Shown here: positions 16,182-24,092 of the stretch, one piece after another
How the letters are laid out: every line of letters starts with the position of its first letter
Position numbering within the stretch: the stretch's first letter is position 1
Assembly: GCA_017411605.1 (NCBI GenBank)
Contig: JAFQPR010000047.1
Location: 1-32,416 of the forward strand
Direction of reading: 5' to 3'
Source: Clostridia bacterium
Lineage (GTDB): Bacteria; Bacillota; Clostridia; Oscillospirales; CAG-272
Length of the DNA: 32,416 bases
Notes under the pieces: generated by a model
What the model was told of the DNA's origin: nothing
What the model saw: only the letters and a program-made list of their open reading frames with translations
Database searches by the model: none
Program-made: the position numbers and the translations under genes

Positions 16182-17198
16182 ATGAAAAGCATAAAAGAGC
16201 GAGAGTGGTTTTTCTCTCAGGAAAAAATACCGTTTAAATGTACTAATCCCGATCCGCATTATGATGTTTATAAGCTTAAAACAACGGGTCAGATAATTTC
16301 CGATGTCGTTATTGATTCGGGGCTCGGCTTAAAGGAGCCGTTCGTTATCGGACTTTGCGCGGATCTTCATTTTAATTTATGCAACAATGCCGACAGAGAG
16401 GACGAGGAGCTTTCCTATACGGAGAAATGCCGCTATTGGCCTGAAAAGCTGAAATGGTTTGCGCCTACCGTTAAAGCTCTTGAGGCTTGCGATTTTTGCG
16501 ATGCTACGATAATTCTCGGTGACGTGCTTGATTATATGACTTCCGGGGCGGCAGATATAGTTAAAGCCGAAATACTTAAGAAATACCCCGACGTTATGAT
16601 GGTTCTCGGCGGTCACGATTATACAAAGCAGATGCAAACTAAGATCAAGGATAAGCTTCCTCTCGAGGAAAGGCTTGAATTCCTTAAGAGCTTCTGGCCG
16701 AACGATATCCATTATGATGCAAGACCTCTCGGTGAAAAGATAGTCGCAATACTTATAGATAACAGCCAAAGCAAATATCTTCCTTGCCAGGTAGAAAAGC
16801 TTGAGGCAGACATAAAGCGCGCGAGAGAAGAAGGGAAGATACTTCTCATCTTCCAGCACGAGCCGATAATCACGAATAATCCCGAGCAAACCTGCGTTAA
16901 GGCAGTAATTGCAAACAGTGGAGCTATTGACTCTGTCGCTATGGGAACAAATCAGACGATAGTCGGCGGCACGGAGCGCACGGATGAAGCAACAGGTAAG
17001 GTTTATAACCTTATTACAAAGAACGCGGATGTAGTTAAGGGAATTTTCGCGGGTCATTGGCATAGCCAATTCTTTGCGGAAACCGAAGCTTCGTTTGAGC
17101 GTGACGGCGAGATAATAAAAACGACGATACCTCAGTACGTTATCTCGGGTAACCCCTACTATCCCTCCGGAATAGTAAACCGAGTAACGGTCAAATAA
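16182..17198 (+). CDS. Calcineurin-like metallophosphoesterase
   Basis: A 338-residue cytoplasmic phosphoesterase with the two-metal motif set: D61-L-H63 in GLCADLHFN, G113-D114 in ILGDVLD, H226 in FQHEP, and G291-H-W-H294 in FAGHWHSQ. The third motif is GGHD (143-146) instead of the canonical GNHD, so the metal-bridging Asn is replaced by G144 while H145 is kept. No signal peptide or membrane segment. Substrate unknown; the fold covers nucleotidases, phosphodiesterases and phosphoprotein phosphatases. It is 11 nt upstream of the ZIP transporter gene, so a link to metal supply (Zn, Mn or Fe for its own centre) is possible but not shown. Confidence 0.8.
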   Translation: MKSIKEREWFFSQEKIPFKCTNPDPHYDVYKLKTTGQIISDVVIDSGLGLKEPFVIGLCADLHFNLCNNADREDEELSYTEKCRYWPEKLKWFAPTVKALEACDFCDATIILGDVLDYMTSGAADIVKAEILKKYPDVMMVLGGHDYTKQMQTKIKDKLPLEERLEFLKSFWPNDIHYDARPLGEKIVAILIDNSQSKYLPCQVEKLEADIKRAREEGKILLIFQHEPIITNNPEQTCVKAVIANSGAIDSVAMGTNQTIVGGTERTDEATGKVYNLITKNADVVKGIFAGHWHSQFFAETEASFERDGEIIKTTIPQYVISGNPYYPSGIVNRVTVK

Positions 17199-17209
17199 TC
17201 GGAGAAAAT

Positions 17210-17965
17210 ATGGAAATTGTATTACTTACGGCGCTGGGCGTTGGCGGAGCGACCGTTATAGGTGCCGTAATAGGCTTTTTATTCAAAAACATATCTCATA
17301 AATTCAGCGATATCGTTCTTTCCTTCGCGGCAGGAATAATGCTTTCCGCGGCAGTCCTCGGTCTTATTCTTCCATCCTTGGAATACGGCGGAAAATACGG
17401 TATACTGATAACAGTTCTGGGAATATCGGTAGGTGCTGTATCTATGAAGCTTATTGATATGCTCGTTCCTCACCTGCATAAGCTCAGCGGAAGCGATATC
17501 GAAGAGCACGGAAGAAACAAGAGTATTGATAAGGTCTTGCTCTTTGTTCTTGCAATAGCGATACACAATTTTCCCGAAGGAATAGCAGCGGGAGTCGGAT
17601 TCGGAGCAGGGAATAATGCCGAAGCATTTCTTATAGCGGGCGGTATTGCCTTGCAGAACATCCCCGAGGGAATGGTTATCATAGCGCCTATGCTTGCCAC
17701 GGGAATGAAGCCTAAGAAAACGTTTCTTATTGCGGCGCTTACGGGTGTTGTAGAGGTAATAGGAACACTGATAGGTTTTTTTGCCGTGAGCATTGCGACG
17801 TTCATTTTGCCCTTCGCCTTGAGCTTTGCGGGCGGCACTATGCTCTACGTGATAAGCGATGAAATGATACCGGAAACTCATTCGCACGGAGCCGAGAGCG
17901 GAGCTACGTTCTCTCTTATCATAGGCTTTTGCCTGATGCTGATATTTGATTTTTTGCTTGGTTAA
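17210..17965 (+). CDS. ZIP-family divalent metal transporter (ZupT-like)
   Basis: Membrane transporter importing Zn2+ or related divalent ions. It has about eight transmembrane helices in 251 residues. The paired metal-binding helices are clear: HNFPEGIAAGVGFG (H119, E123) and QNIPEGMVI. A His/acid-containing loop (LVPHLHKLSGSDIEEHGRNKS, about 87-106) sits between helices 3 and 4 as in other bacterial ZIPs. CGGAGA precedes the ATG. It is the second gene of a pair with the metallophosphoesterase and is closed by a strong terminator. Confidence 0.92.
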   Translation: MEIVLLTALGVGGATVIGAVIGFLFKNISHKFSDIVLSFAAGIMLSAAVLGLILPSLEYGGKYGILITVLGISVGAVSMKLIDMLVPHLHKLSGSDIEEHGRNKSIDKVLLFVLAIAIHNFPEGIAAGVGFGAGNNAEAFLIAGGIALQNIPEGMVIIAPMLATGMKPKKTFLIAALTGVVEVIGTLIGFFAVSIATFILPFALSFAGGTMLYVISDEMIPETHSHGAESGATFSLIIGFCLMLIFDFLLG

Positions 17966-17995
17966 ACGATATAAACAACAATAAAATTTACAATT

Positions 17996-18046
17996 AAAAA
18001 GACCGATGCGCGTCCGCTAAGTTGGAGTGAGCAACGGTCTTTTTTT
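17996..18046 (+). terminator. Terminator after the ZIP gene
   Basis: GACCGATGC (18001-18009) pairs with GCAACGGTC (18031-18039) with one mismatch. It is followed by seven T and preceded by five A. The 21-nt loop is unusually long. Confidence 0.78.
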
Positions 18047-18238
18047 GCGTTTTCGGGTAGAGATAATGCGTGATTTTATTGCTTCGCGTAGAAAAAAGGT
18101 CTAACCCGTGAAAAATATCGGTAATTTTCTTAAAATGTGTAATGCGTAGAAATTATTTTTGCTTTTTTGTGCAGATTAAACAAAAGACAGCATAAATCCT
18201 TTTTTGGTATAAATAAGAACAAAAACTGCCGCAAATAG

Positions 18239-18317
18239 GTAAATTCAATTTAACAACAGCCGATTGCTCTCACAAAATACGACACCGTGAGCATTAAAAG
18301 CAGTAAATTAAATTTAC
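18239..18317. promoter_or_regulatory. Paired 15-bp dyads, candidate operator
   Basis: GTAAATTAAATTTAC at 18303-18317 is a perfect inverted repeat about a central A. GTAAATTCAATTTAAC at 18239-18254 is the same element with one inserted A. The centres are 64 bp apart, close to six helical turns, so a regulator could bind both on one face. A CTCAC/GTGAG pair (18269-18273, 18287-18291) lies almost midway between them. The nearer dyad is about 125 bp upstream of the -35 box, which suits an activator or a looping repressor. The regulator is not in the window. Confidence 0.5.
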
Positions 18318-18441
18318 CAAAGGTTTTTCTGCTTTTACAGCAAAAAAAGCCGATGCAAACTTCTATTTACAAAAAAATAAAAAAATAAAAATTAATTGAA
18401 AGTTTATTAAATTTTCATTATTTTGATAAAAAAATGTATTC

Positions 18442-18470
18442 TTGACATTTATTATTAAATATGATATAAT
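18442..18470 (+). promoter_or_regulatory. Consensus promoter of the ABC operon
   Basis: TTGACA (18442-18447), exactly 17 bp, TATAAT (18465-18470) with TGA in front (extended -10): a full consensus on all counts. The transcript would start near 18477 and open with a CCCGT/ACGGG hairpin (18485-18507). GGAGGA (18525-18530) follows, before the ATG at 18540. A promoter this strong suits a very abundant surface protein. Confidence 0.9.
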
Positions 18471-18539
18471 TTTCAGTACAAAAGCCCGTATTATGCAAAT
18501 GCACGGGTTAAAAAACAATTTCTTGGAGGAAATTATCTT

Positions 18540-21500
18540 ATGAAGAAGTCATTGTTTCAGAAGGTGATGTGTTTCATTCTTTCTGTTGCAACCTTGTTCG
18601 GTGTGGTTGCGTTAACCGCATCCGCTGCTGTGATTTCGAGCGAAGAAGAACGCGAGGACCGTCTTAAGGACAAAGACGGATACATCAGCAGCGCGGCAAC
18701 GCTTGAGGAAATGACCTCCGTTGTGGGAACGTCATCCTACGCGGAGTATATGGCAACATTCCCCGATACCGATACCGGTGTGTTAAACAAGATTCCTGTT
18801 TACGATTACGATCTTAACGGTAACGGCAACGTTACTATTGAGGATATCGTAAGCGGAGCAAAGCTTGAGAAGGATGAGACATCTGTTTTTAACAGCGAGG
18901 ATTGCAAGACGTCGTTCGAGAGAGATCAGACCAAGTGGCCCGGTTTTGAACTGTTCGACCCCAAAGATCCGAGCCTGCCCGGTAAAGACGGTAATTATAT
19001 TTACCTCTCGGCTACCAGCAGAGCAACTTGGGAATTCCAGGTTCCTACAGCCGGTCTTTACGTAATCAAAATCGAATATTACAACTGTTATATCGATTCC
19101 GGCGACGGTAAGAGCAGTATCAGTAGTATTGAAAGAAAGCTCTACCTTGACGGATCTATCCCGTTTGACGAGGCGGGAAGCCTTAACATAAAAAAGAATT
19201 GGGGCTTCGAATACTCGGATGATAAAGACGGTGATAACGTACCCTTCGTTCAGGTCAGTGAGCCCGAATACGTCGGCGGTGATGATGATTACATTGTTTC
19301 GTATGATGTTGTAAAGGAAGGCAATAAGCAGATCTCTTACAAGTACGTTACGGTTATCAAGGACGGCTACAAGACCGTTACTACATACAGAATCAACTCG
19401 GATATCAACGGTAACTCGATGGCGCCCCAGATGGATCAGACCTCAAAGTGGTCTACCTATTACTGTCAGGATTCAACGGGTTATTATCACGGCTACTTTA
19501 ATTTCTATCTTCTTGAGGGTATGACTCATACTCTTACTCTTGAAGCAGAGAGAGAGCCGATGATAGTTAAGTCTATTTATCTTGAGCCTGTTAAGGATGA
19601 GAAGCTTCCATCTTACGACGAGGTGCTTGGCGCTTATAACAAAGAGGGCTACAAGGCACCCGAAGGCGGTAAAGTCACTGTTCTTGAGGCAGAGTTCCCG
19701 GATTATGTTTCCGACTCTTCCGTTTATGCTACGAATGATAATTCTTCCGCAGCAAACAATCCTATCAAGTCGTCCTCTCAGCTTTACAACGTAATCGGCG
19801 AGAACAGCTATAATACAGTTGGTCAGTGGGCAGCTTATAAATTCCAGGTTAACAAAACGGGACTTTATAATCTGACAATGAGATATAAACAGAATGCTCT
19901 TCAGGGTATGTATATCTGCCGTACGATAAAGCTTTCGGGCGGTGCATACGGACTTGACGACGGAACTCCCGCGGCTCCCTTTGCTGAAGCATACAATGCT
20001 CAGTTCAACTATGACAAGGAGTGGCAGTCCACGTATATCGGCGACCAGATCTACTTCGATGAAAGCGGAAACAGAGTTAATATTTCCGACTACACCGTAA
20101 ATCAGGACGGCGAGTACGTTGATGCAAACGGTAAAGTTGTTGATATAACTACTCAGAAGAGAAACTTCGAGTTCTATTTCGAAGAGGGCGTTGAGTATAC
20201 TCTTTACCTTGAGTGCTCGCTCGGTTCTCTTAAGGAGCTTATCCAGAGAGTAGAGAATTCGCTTGACAAAATCAACGAGTGCGACCTTAAGATACTTCAG
20301 CTTACAGGTAACGATCCCGACAAATACCGTGACTATAACTTTATCGGTATTATGCCCGAGGTTCTTTACGAGCTTCTTCTTCAGGCTATTGAGCTTGAGG
20401 CTGTAAAGCAGCAGTTTGAGGTTCTTTGCGGAACTAACGGTTCGCATATCACGACTCTCCAGACGATAGCTATTCTTCTTGATAAGATGGGCTCCCGTGA
20501 GGGTGATGACATCGCCGCTAATATGTCTACCCTTAAGTCCTACCTCGGTACTCTCGGTACTTGGATCAACAATTCGAAGTCCAGCTCGATGGTAGTTGAC
20601 GTTATAATGGTTACTCCTAAGGACGCAGGCGATAAGACTTCTCTCAGACGCGCGAAGGCAGGCTTCTTTAAGTCTATCGGCTTTGAGATAGCTTCCTTCT
20701 TCTATTCGTTCTTTACAGAGTATGATCAGATGGGACTTACAACGGAACCCGACGAGGATGCAAAGAGCATTGACGTATGGCTTGCTTCCGGTCGTGACCA
20801 GTCTCAGATCTGGCGTACTATGATAGATACAGATAAAAGCTTTACGGATTCTACCGGCGTTGCGGTAAACCTTAAGCTCGTTACAGGAGGAACGCTCCTT
20901 CCTTCTATTCTTTCCGGAAAGGGTCCCGACGTTTATATGGGACTTGGCTCTTCGGACGTAATTAACTATGCAATAAGAGATGCCGTACTTCCCGTAGGCT
21001 TCTCGGATGAATATAAAGCAAATCTGACTCCCGACCAAAAGATCTTTTCTTCCAATTATTATACATTTAAGAATGACGAGCATTATGTGCTTACGTATAA
21101 GAATGCAGATGGCAAGTATATTGTAGTAGACACTAATGAGGAATATGTTCCAAAGAATGGAGAAGAGCCTTTTGAAACTCTCACCTTCGAGGAAGTTATC
21201 GGATATGATATATTTGATGAAACGGCTTCCGAAATGGACGGAAACTTCAGAAGAGCGGCAATGGACACTGTAACGCTTCTTGGTAAGACTTACGGTATTC
21301 CTCAGACGATGGGCTTTGCTATGATGTTCTACAGAATGGACGTTCTTGCAGAGCTTGGTCAGACTGTTCCCGAGTCGTGGGATGAGCTTCTTGCTATTCT
21401 TCCCGTTCTTCAGACAAACAATATGTCTATCGGTGTAAACTACATTTCCGCAATCGACTTCATGATTTATCAGAAGGGCGGTAATATGTGGAAGTATCCC

Positions 21501-22241
21501 GATGATCACGATTTCCAGGGCGCGAAGGTTGACCTTGATTCCAACGTAGCTCTTGAGGCGTTCGACTTTGTCTGCCGTTTGTACAGTGATTATTCATTCC
21601 CTGTATCCTATGATGCGGCAAACCGTTTCAGAACGGGTGAAATGCCTATCATTATCGGTGACTATGCAAGTATTTACAACCAGCTTGTAGTTTACGCTAC
21701 CGAAATTGCAGGTCTTTGGGAGTTCACATCTCTTCCCGGATCTATCAATAAGACTACCGGTGAGTTTGACTACAATTCTCTCGCAGGCGTAGGCGCGACT
21801 GTACTTCTTCACGGATGTGAGGATACGCTTTCCGCATGGCAGTTCATTCAGTGGCAGACAGGTGCTGAGGCTCAGGCTGACTATGGTAACAAGATGGTTG
21901 CCCTTATCGGTCCTTCCGCTAAGTACGAATCCGCTAACGTAAAGGCTCTTAACGACCTTTCTTGGACCGCAAGAGAAAAGAAGGCGATCAAAGAGCAGAT
22001 GGACAGACTTTATTCCATAGTTAACTATCCCGGCTCGTATATCATTAACAGATATACAAAGTTTGCGTTCCTTGCAGCAGTAAATGACGGTGAAAAGGCA
22101 GTTGACGCTCTTACCGGTTATATTGATGCTATCAACGCCGAGATCAAGCGTAAGAGGGAAGAGTTCAATCTTCCTACGATCGACGCCGATCAGACGTTAG
22201 AAGAAGCTAAGCAAGAGCTGCAAAAAGAAAAGAATAAGTAA
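18540..22241 (+). CDS. Giant multidomain solute-binding protein (CUT1-like)
   Basis: A 1233-residue secreted protein. The signal peptide ends near TASA-A30, without a lipobox. An EF-hand/dockerin-like loop (D91-L-N-G-N-G-N97-V-T-I-E-D102) is followed by two related beta-sandwich, carbohydrate-binding-like modules: about 150-370 (WEFQVPTAGLYVIKIEYYN, then ERKLYLDGSIPFDEA) and about 380-565 (YKFQVNKTGLYNLTMRYKQ, then DGTPAAPFAEA). Next is a helical region (about 570-720, including DPDKYRDYNF). The ABC sugar-binding domain comes last, about 743-1190 (SIDVWLASGRDQ, GPDVYMGLG, YGIPQTMGFAMMFYRMDVLAELGQ, PESWDELL). It ends in a charged helix. Ordinary CUT1 binding proteins are about 400-450 residues and lipid-anchored. 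Followed 12 nt later by the first permease. The ligand is probably an oligosaccharide. Confidence 0.88.
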   Translation: MKKSLFQKVMCFILSVATLFGVVALTASAAVISSEEEREDRLKDKDGYISSAATLEEMTSVVGTSSYAEYMATFPDTDTGVLNKIPVYDYDLNGNGNVTIEDIVSGAKLEKDETSVFNSEDCKTSFERDQTKWPGFELFDPKDPSLPGKDGNYIYLSATSRATWEFQVPTAGLYVIKIEYYNCYIDSGDGKSSISSIERKLYLDGSIPFDEAGSLNIKKNWGFEYSDDKDGDNVPFVQVSEPEYVGGDDDYIVSYDVVKEGNKQISYKYVTVIKDGYKTVTTYRINSDINGNSMAPQMDQTSKWSTYYCQDSTGYYHGYFNFYLLEGMTHTLTLEAEREPMIVKSIYLEPVKDEKLPSYDEVLGAYNKEGYKAPEGGKVTVLEAEFPDYVSDSSVYATNDNSSAANNPIKSSSQLYNVIGENSYNTVGQWAAYKFQVNKTGLYNLTMRYKQNALQGMYICRTIKLSGGAYGLDDGTPAAPFAEAYNAQFNYDKEWQSTYIGDQIYFDESGNRVNISDYTVNQDGEYVDANGKVVDITTQKRNFEFYFEEGVEYTLYLECSLGSLKELIQRVENSLDKINECDLKILQLTGNDPDKYRDYNFIGIMPEVLYELLLQAIELEAVKQQFEVLCGTNGSHITTLQTIAILLDKMGSREGDDIAANMSTLKSYLGTLGTWINNSKSSSMVVDVIMVTPKDAGDKTSLRRAKAGFFKSIGFEIASFFYSFFTEYDQMGLTTEPDEDAKSIDVWLASGRDQSQIWRTMIDTDKSFTDSTGVAVNLKLVTGGTLLPSILSGKGPDVYMGLGSSDVINYAIRDAVLPVGFSDEYKANLTPDQKIFSSNYYTFKNDEHYVLTYKNADGKYIVVDTNEEYVPKNGEEPFETLTFEEVIGYDIFDETASEMDGNFRRAAMDTVTLLGKTYGIPQTMGFAMMFYRMDVLAELGQTVPESWDELLAILPVLQTNNMSIGVNYISAIDFMIYQKGGNMWKYPDDHDFQGAKVDLDSNVALEAFDFVCRLYSDYSFPVSYDAANRFRTGEMPIIIGDYASIYNQLVVYATEIAGLWEFTSLPGSINKTTGEFDYNSLAGVGATVLLHGCEDTLSAWQFIQWQTGAEAQADYGNKMVALIGPSAKYESANVKALNDLSWTAREKKAIKEQMDRLYSIVNYPGSYIINRYTKFAFLAAVNDGEKAVDALTGYIDAINAEIKRKREEFNLPTIDADQTLEEAKQELQKEKNK

Positions 22242-22253
22242 GGAGAAAAATAA

Positions 22254-23204
22254 ATGTCACAGACTAATGCAGAGACAAAGCGTCCGGTAAAACGTTCCGA
22301 AGTGTCGAAGCTTAGATGGACATGGGAAGAGATGAAGAACAATAAGACGGCATACTTTATGCTGGCTCCGTTCTTCCTACTCTTCATCATATTCACTATT
22401 CTTCCCGTTTTCCTTTCAATGCTTCTGAGTCTTACCGACTTCAATATGTTGCAGATGCCTCATTGGGTTGGCATTTCCAACTTTACCCGTCTTTTCCTAG
22501 ACGACGATATATTTATTCTTGCTTGTCAGAATACGCTGATATTTGCAGCGATAACAGGACCTGTATCCTATCTTCTTTCGCTTCTTATCGCGTGGTTTAT
22601 TAACGAGCTTCCTCCCAAGATCCGTGCGGTTGTAACGCTTATATTCTACGCACCCTCGATCTCAGGTCAGGTATATCTTATTTGGAAAACGCTTTTCTCG
22701 TCCGACTCTTACGGATGGGTAAACGCGACACTTATCGACCTTGGAGCTATCTCCGAGCCGATACTTTGGTTTGAAAATGCTGAATACGTAATGCCCCTTT
22801 GTATAGTAGTTGCTCTTTGGACGTCACTCGGTACTGCGTTCCTGTCGTTTATCGCAGGCTTCCAGACTATCGACCGTTCGATGTACGAGGCAGCTGCGGT
22901 TGACGGAATTAAAAACCGTTGGCAGGAGCTTTGGTATATCACGCTTCCGACGATGCGTCCTCAGCTTATGTTCGGTGCGGTGCTTGCTATTACCAACTCC
23001 TTCGGCTTCGGAGGCGTTGTTACCGCGCTTTGCGGATTCCCCTCGGTTGACTATGCGGCGCATACGATAATGCATCACTTGGACGACTATGGCGGAGCAC
23101 GTTATGAAATAGGTTATGCTTCGTCAATTGCAGTTGTGCTCTTCGTAATAATGTTTGCTTCCAATATTATTATAAAGAAGGCACTTTCGAAGGTAGGTGA
23201 GTAA
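22254..23204 (+). CDS. ABC sugar permease, MalF-type (pair 1)
   Basis: Inner-membrane subunit of a CUT1-like importer with about six helices in 316 residues. The cytoplasmic N-terminus has WTWEEMKNNKTAYFMLAPF before helix 1. The ATPase-coupling EAA loop is intact: E212-A-A-A-V-D-G218 followed by ITLPTMRP. Conserved INELPPKIRAVVTLIFYAPSI-type and YGWVNATL segments match the family that travels with giant binding proteins. AAGGAG precedes the ATG. It overlaps the partner permease gene by 8 nt, implying a heterodimer. Confidence 0.92.
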   Translation: MSQTNAETKRPVKRSEVSKLRWTWEEMKNNKTAYFMLAPFFLLFIIFTILPVFLSMLLSLTDFNMLQMPHWVGISNFTRLFLDDDIFILACQNTLIFAAITGPVSYLLSLLIAWFINELPPKIRAVVTLIFYAPSISGQVYLIWKTLFSSDSYGWVNATLIDLGAISEPILWFENAEYVMPLCIVVALWTSLGTAFLSFIAGFQTIDRSMYEAAAVDGIKNRWQELWYITLPTMRPQLMFGAVLAITNSFGFGGVVTALCGFPSVDYAAHTIMHHLDDYGGARYEIGYASSIAVVLFVIMFASNIIIKKALSKVGE

Positions 23205-24081
23205 TATGGCGAAAAAGTTAAGAACAAGAGGACACAGAGTTGTACTCAACCGTTCCGCCGGAGGCGATACGGGTATCACCGTAGTACTCACTATTATGGG
23301 ACTTTTCATGTTCCTTCCCATGTATTACGTTGTAATTCAGTCGCTTAAGCCTCTCGATGAGCTTTTCATGTTCCCGCCTAAGTTCATCGTTATGAAGCCG
23401 ACTCTTGAAAACTTTACCGACCTGTTCACTCTTATGGGTGACTCCTGGGTGCCATTCTCAAGATATATCTTCAACACCGTATTTATTACAATTTGCGGTA
23501 CTGTAGGTAACCTTATATTTGCATCTATGGCAGCTTACTCGTTGGCAAAGCTTCGTTTCCCCGGAAGAAATGCGATCTTCCAGATCATAGTAATGTCACT
23601 TATGTTCCATTCAACCGTTAACCAGGTAACGCACTTCATCATTCTTTCTGCGTTCGGTTGGATAGATACATATCTTTCCATAATCGTGCCCTCTATGGCA
23701 ACGACCATAGGTCTTTACCTTATGAAGCAGTTTATGGAGACCTCGGTTCCCGATACTGTTCTTGAGTCTGCAAGACTTGACGGCGCAAGCGAATTCAGAA
23801 CATATTTGACTATCGCGATGCCCATGGTTAAGCCTGCATGGCTGACGCTAATAATCGAGTGCTTCAAGAACCTTTGGAACTCGGGCTCGTCAATTTACAT
23901 TCACTCGGAAGAGTTGAAAACGTTTAACTATGCTATACAGCAGATCCTCTCGGGCGGTATTGCACGTTCGGGCGCAGGAGCTGCGGCGACCGTTGTAATG
24001 ATGCTTGTTCCTATTTTAGTATTCGTACTTAACCAGAGCCAGATCATTGAAACGATGGGATCGTCAGGTATGAAGGATTAA
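23197..24081 (+). CDS. ABC sugar permease, MalG-type (pair 1)
   Basis: Partner of the preceding permease, 294 residues and about six helices. The EAA loop is E190-S-A-R-L-D-G196 then IAMPMVKPAW. Other family segments: PLDELFMFPPKF after helix 1, SRYIFNTVF, AAYSLAKLRFPGR, and LYLMKQFMETSVPD before the EAA loop. The N-terminus is basic (AKKLRTRGHRVVLNR). Closed by a stop 11 nt before the propeller gene, whose AAGGAGGAAG site directly follows the stop. Confidence 0.92.
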   Translation: MSNMAKKLRTRGHRVVLNRSAGGDTGITVVLTIMGLFMFLPMYYVVIQSLKPLDELFMFPPKFIVMKPTLENFTDLFTLMGDSWVPFSRYIFNTVFITICGTVGNLIFASMAAYSLAKLRFPGRNAIFQIIVMSLMFHSTVNQVTHFIILSAFGWIDTYLSIIVPSMATTIGLYLMKQFMETSVPDTVLESARLDGASEFRTYLTIAMPMVKPAWLTLIIECFKNLWNSGSSIYIHSEELKTFNYAIQQILSGGIARSGAGAAATVVMMLVPILVFVLNQSQIIETMGSSGMKD

Positions 24082-24092
24082 GGAGGAAGAAA

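Larger units (their letters stand above)
17966..18539. other. Intergenic region upstream of the ABC operon
   Basis: A 574-bp AT-rich spacer without a convincing coding frame. It holds the ZIP terminator (17996-18046), two 15-bp dyads (18239-18254 and 18303-18317), a small GCTTTT/AAAAGC hairpin (18331-18350), a consensus promoter (18442-18470) and a leader hairpin (18484-18508). The length and density of elements suggest that the operon is regulated. Confidence 0.7.

Noticed and set aside
18804-18860. Dockerin, hence cellulosome component
   Set aside because: Only one calcium-loop motif (residues 91-102) is present; type I dockerins have two with paired helices. No cohesin or scaffoldin lies nearby. 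It may be an isolated EF-hand-like loop.
19473-21509. Long open frame on the minus strand opposite the giant binding protein
   Set aside because: It has no ribosome site, no recognisable domain and a low-complexity, basic composition. The plus strand there is a clear ABC binding protein. It is an antisense shadow of regular codon use.
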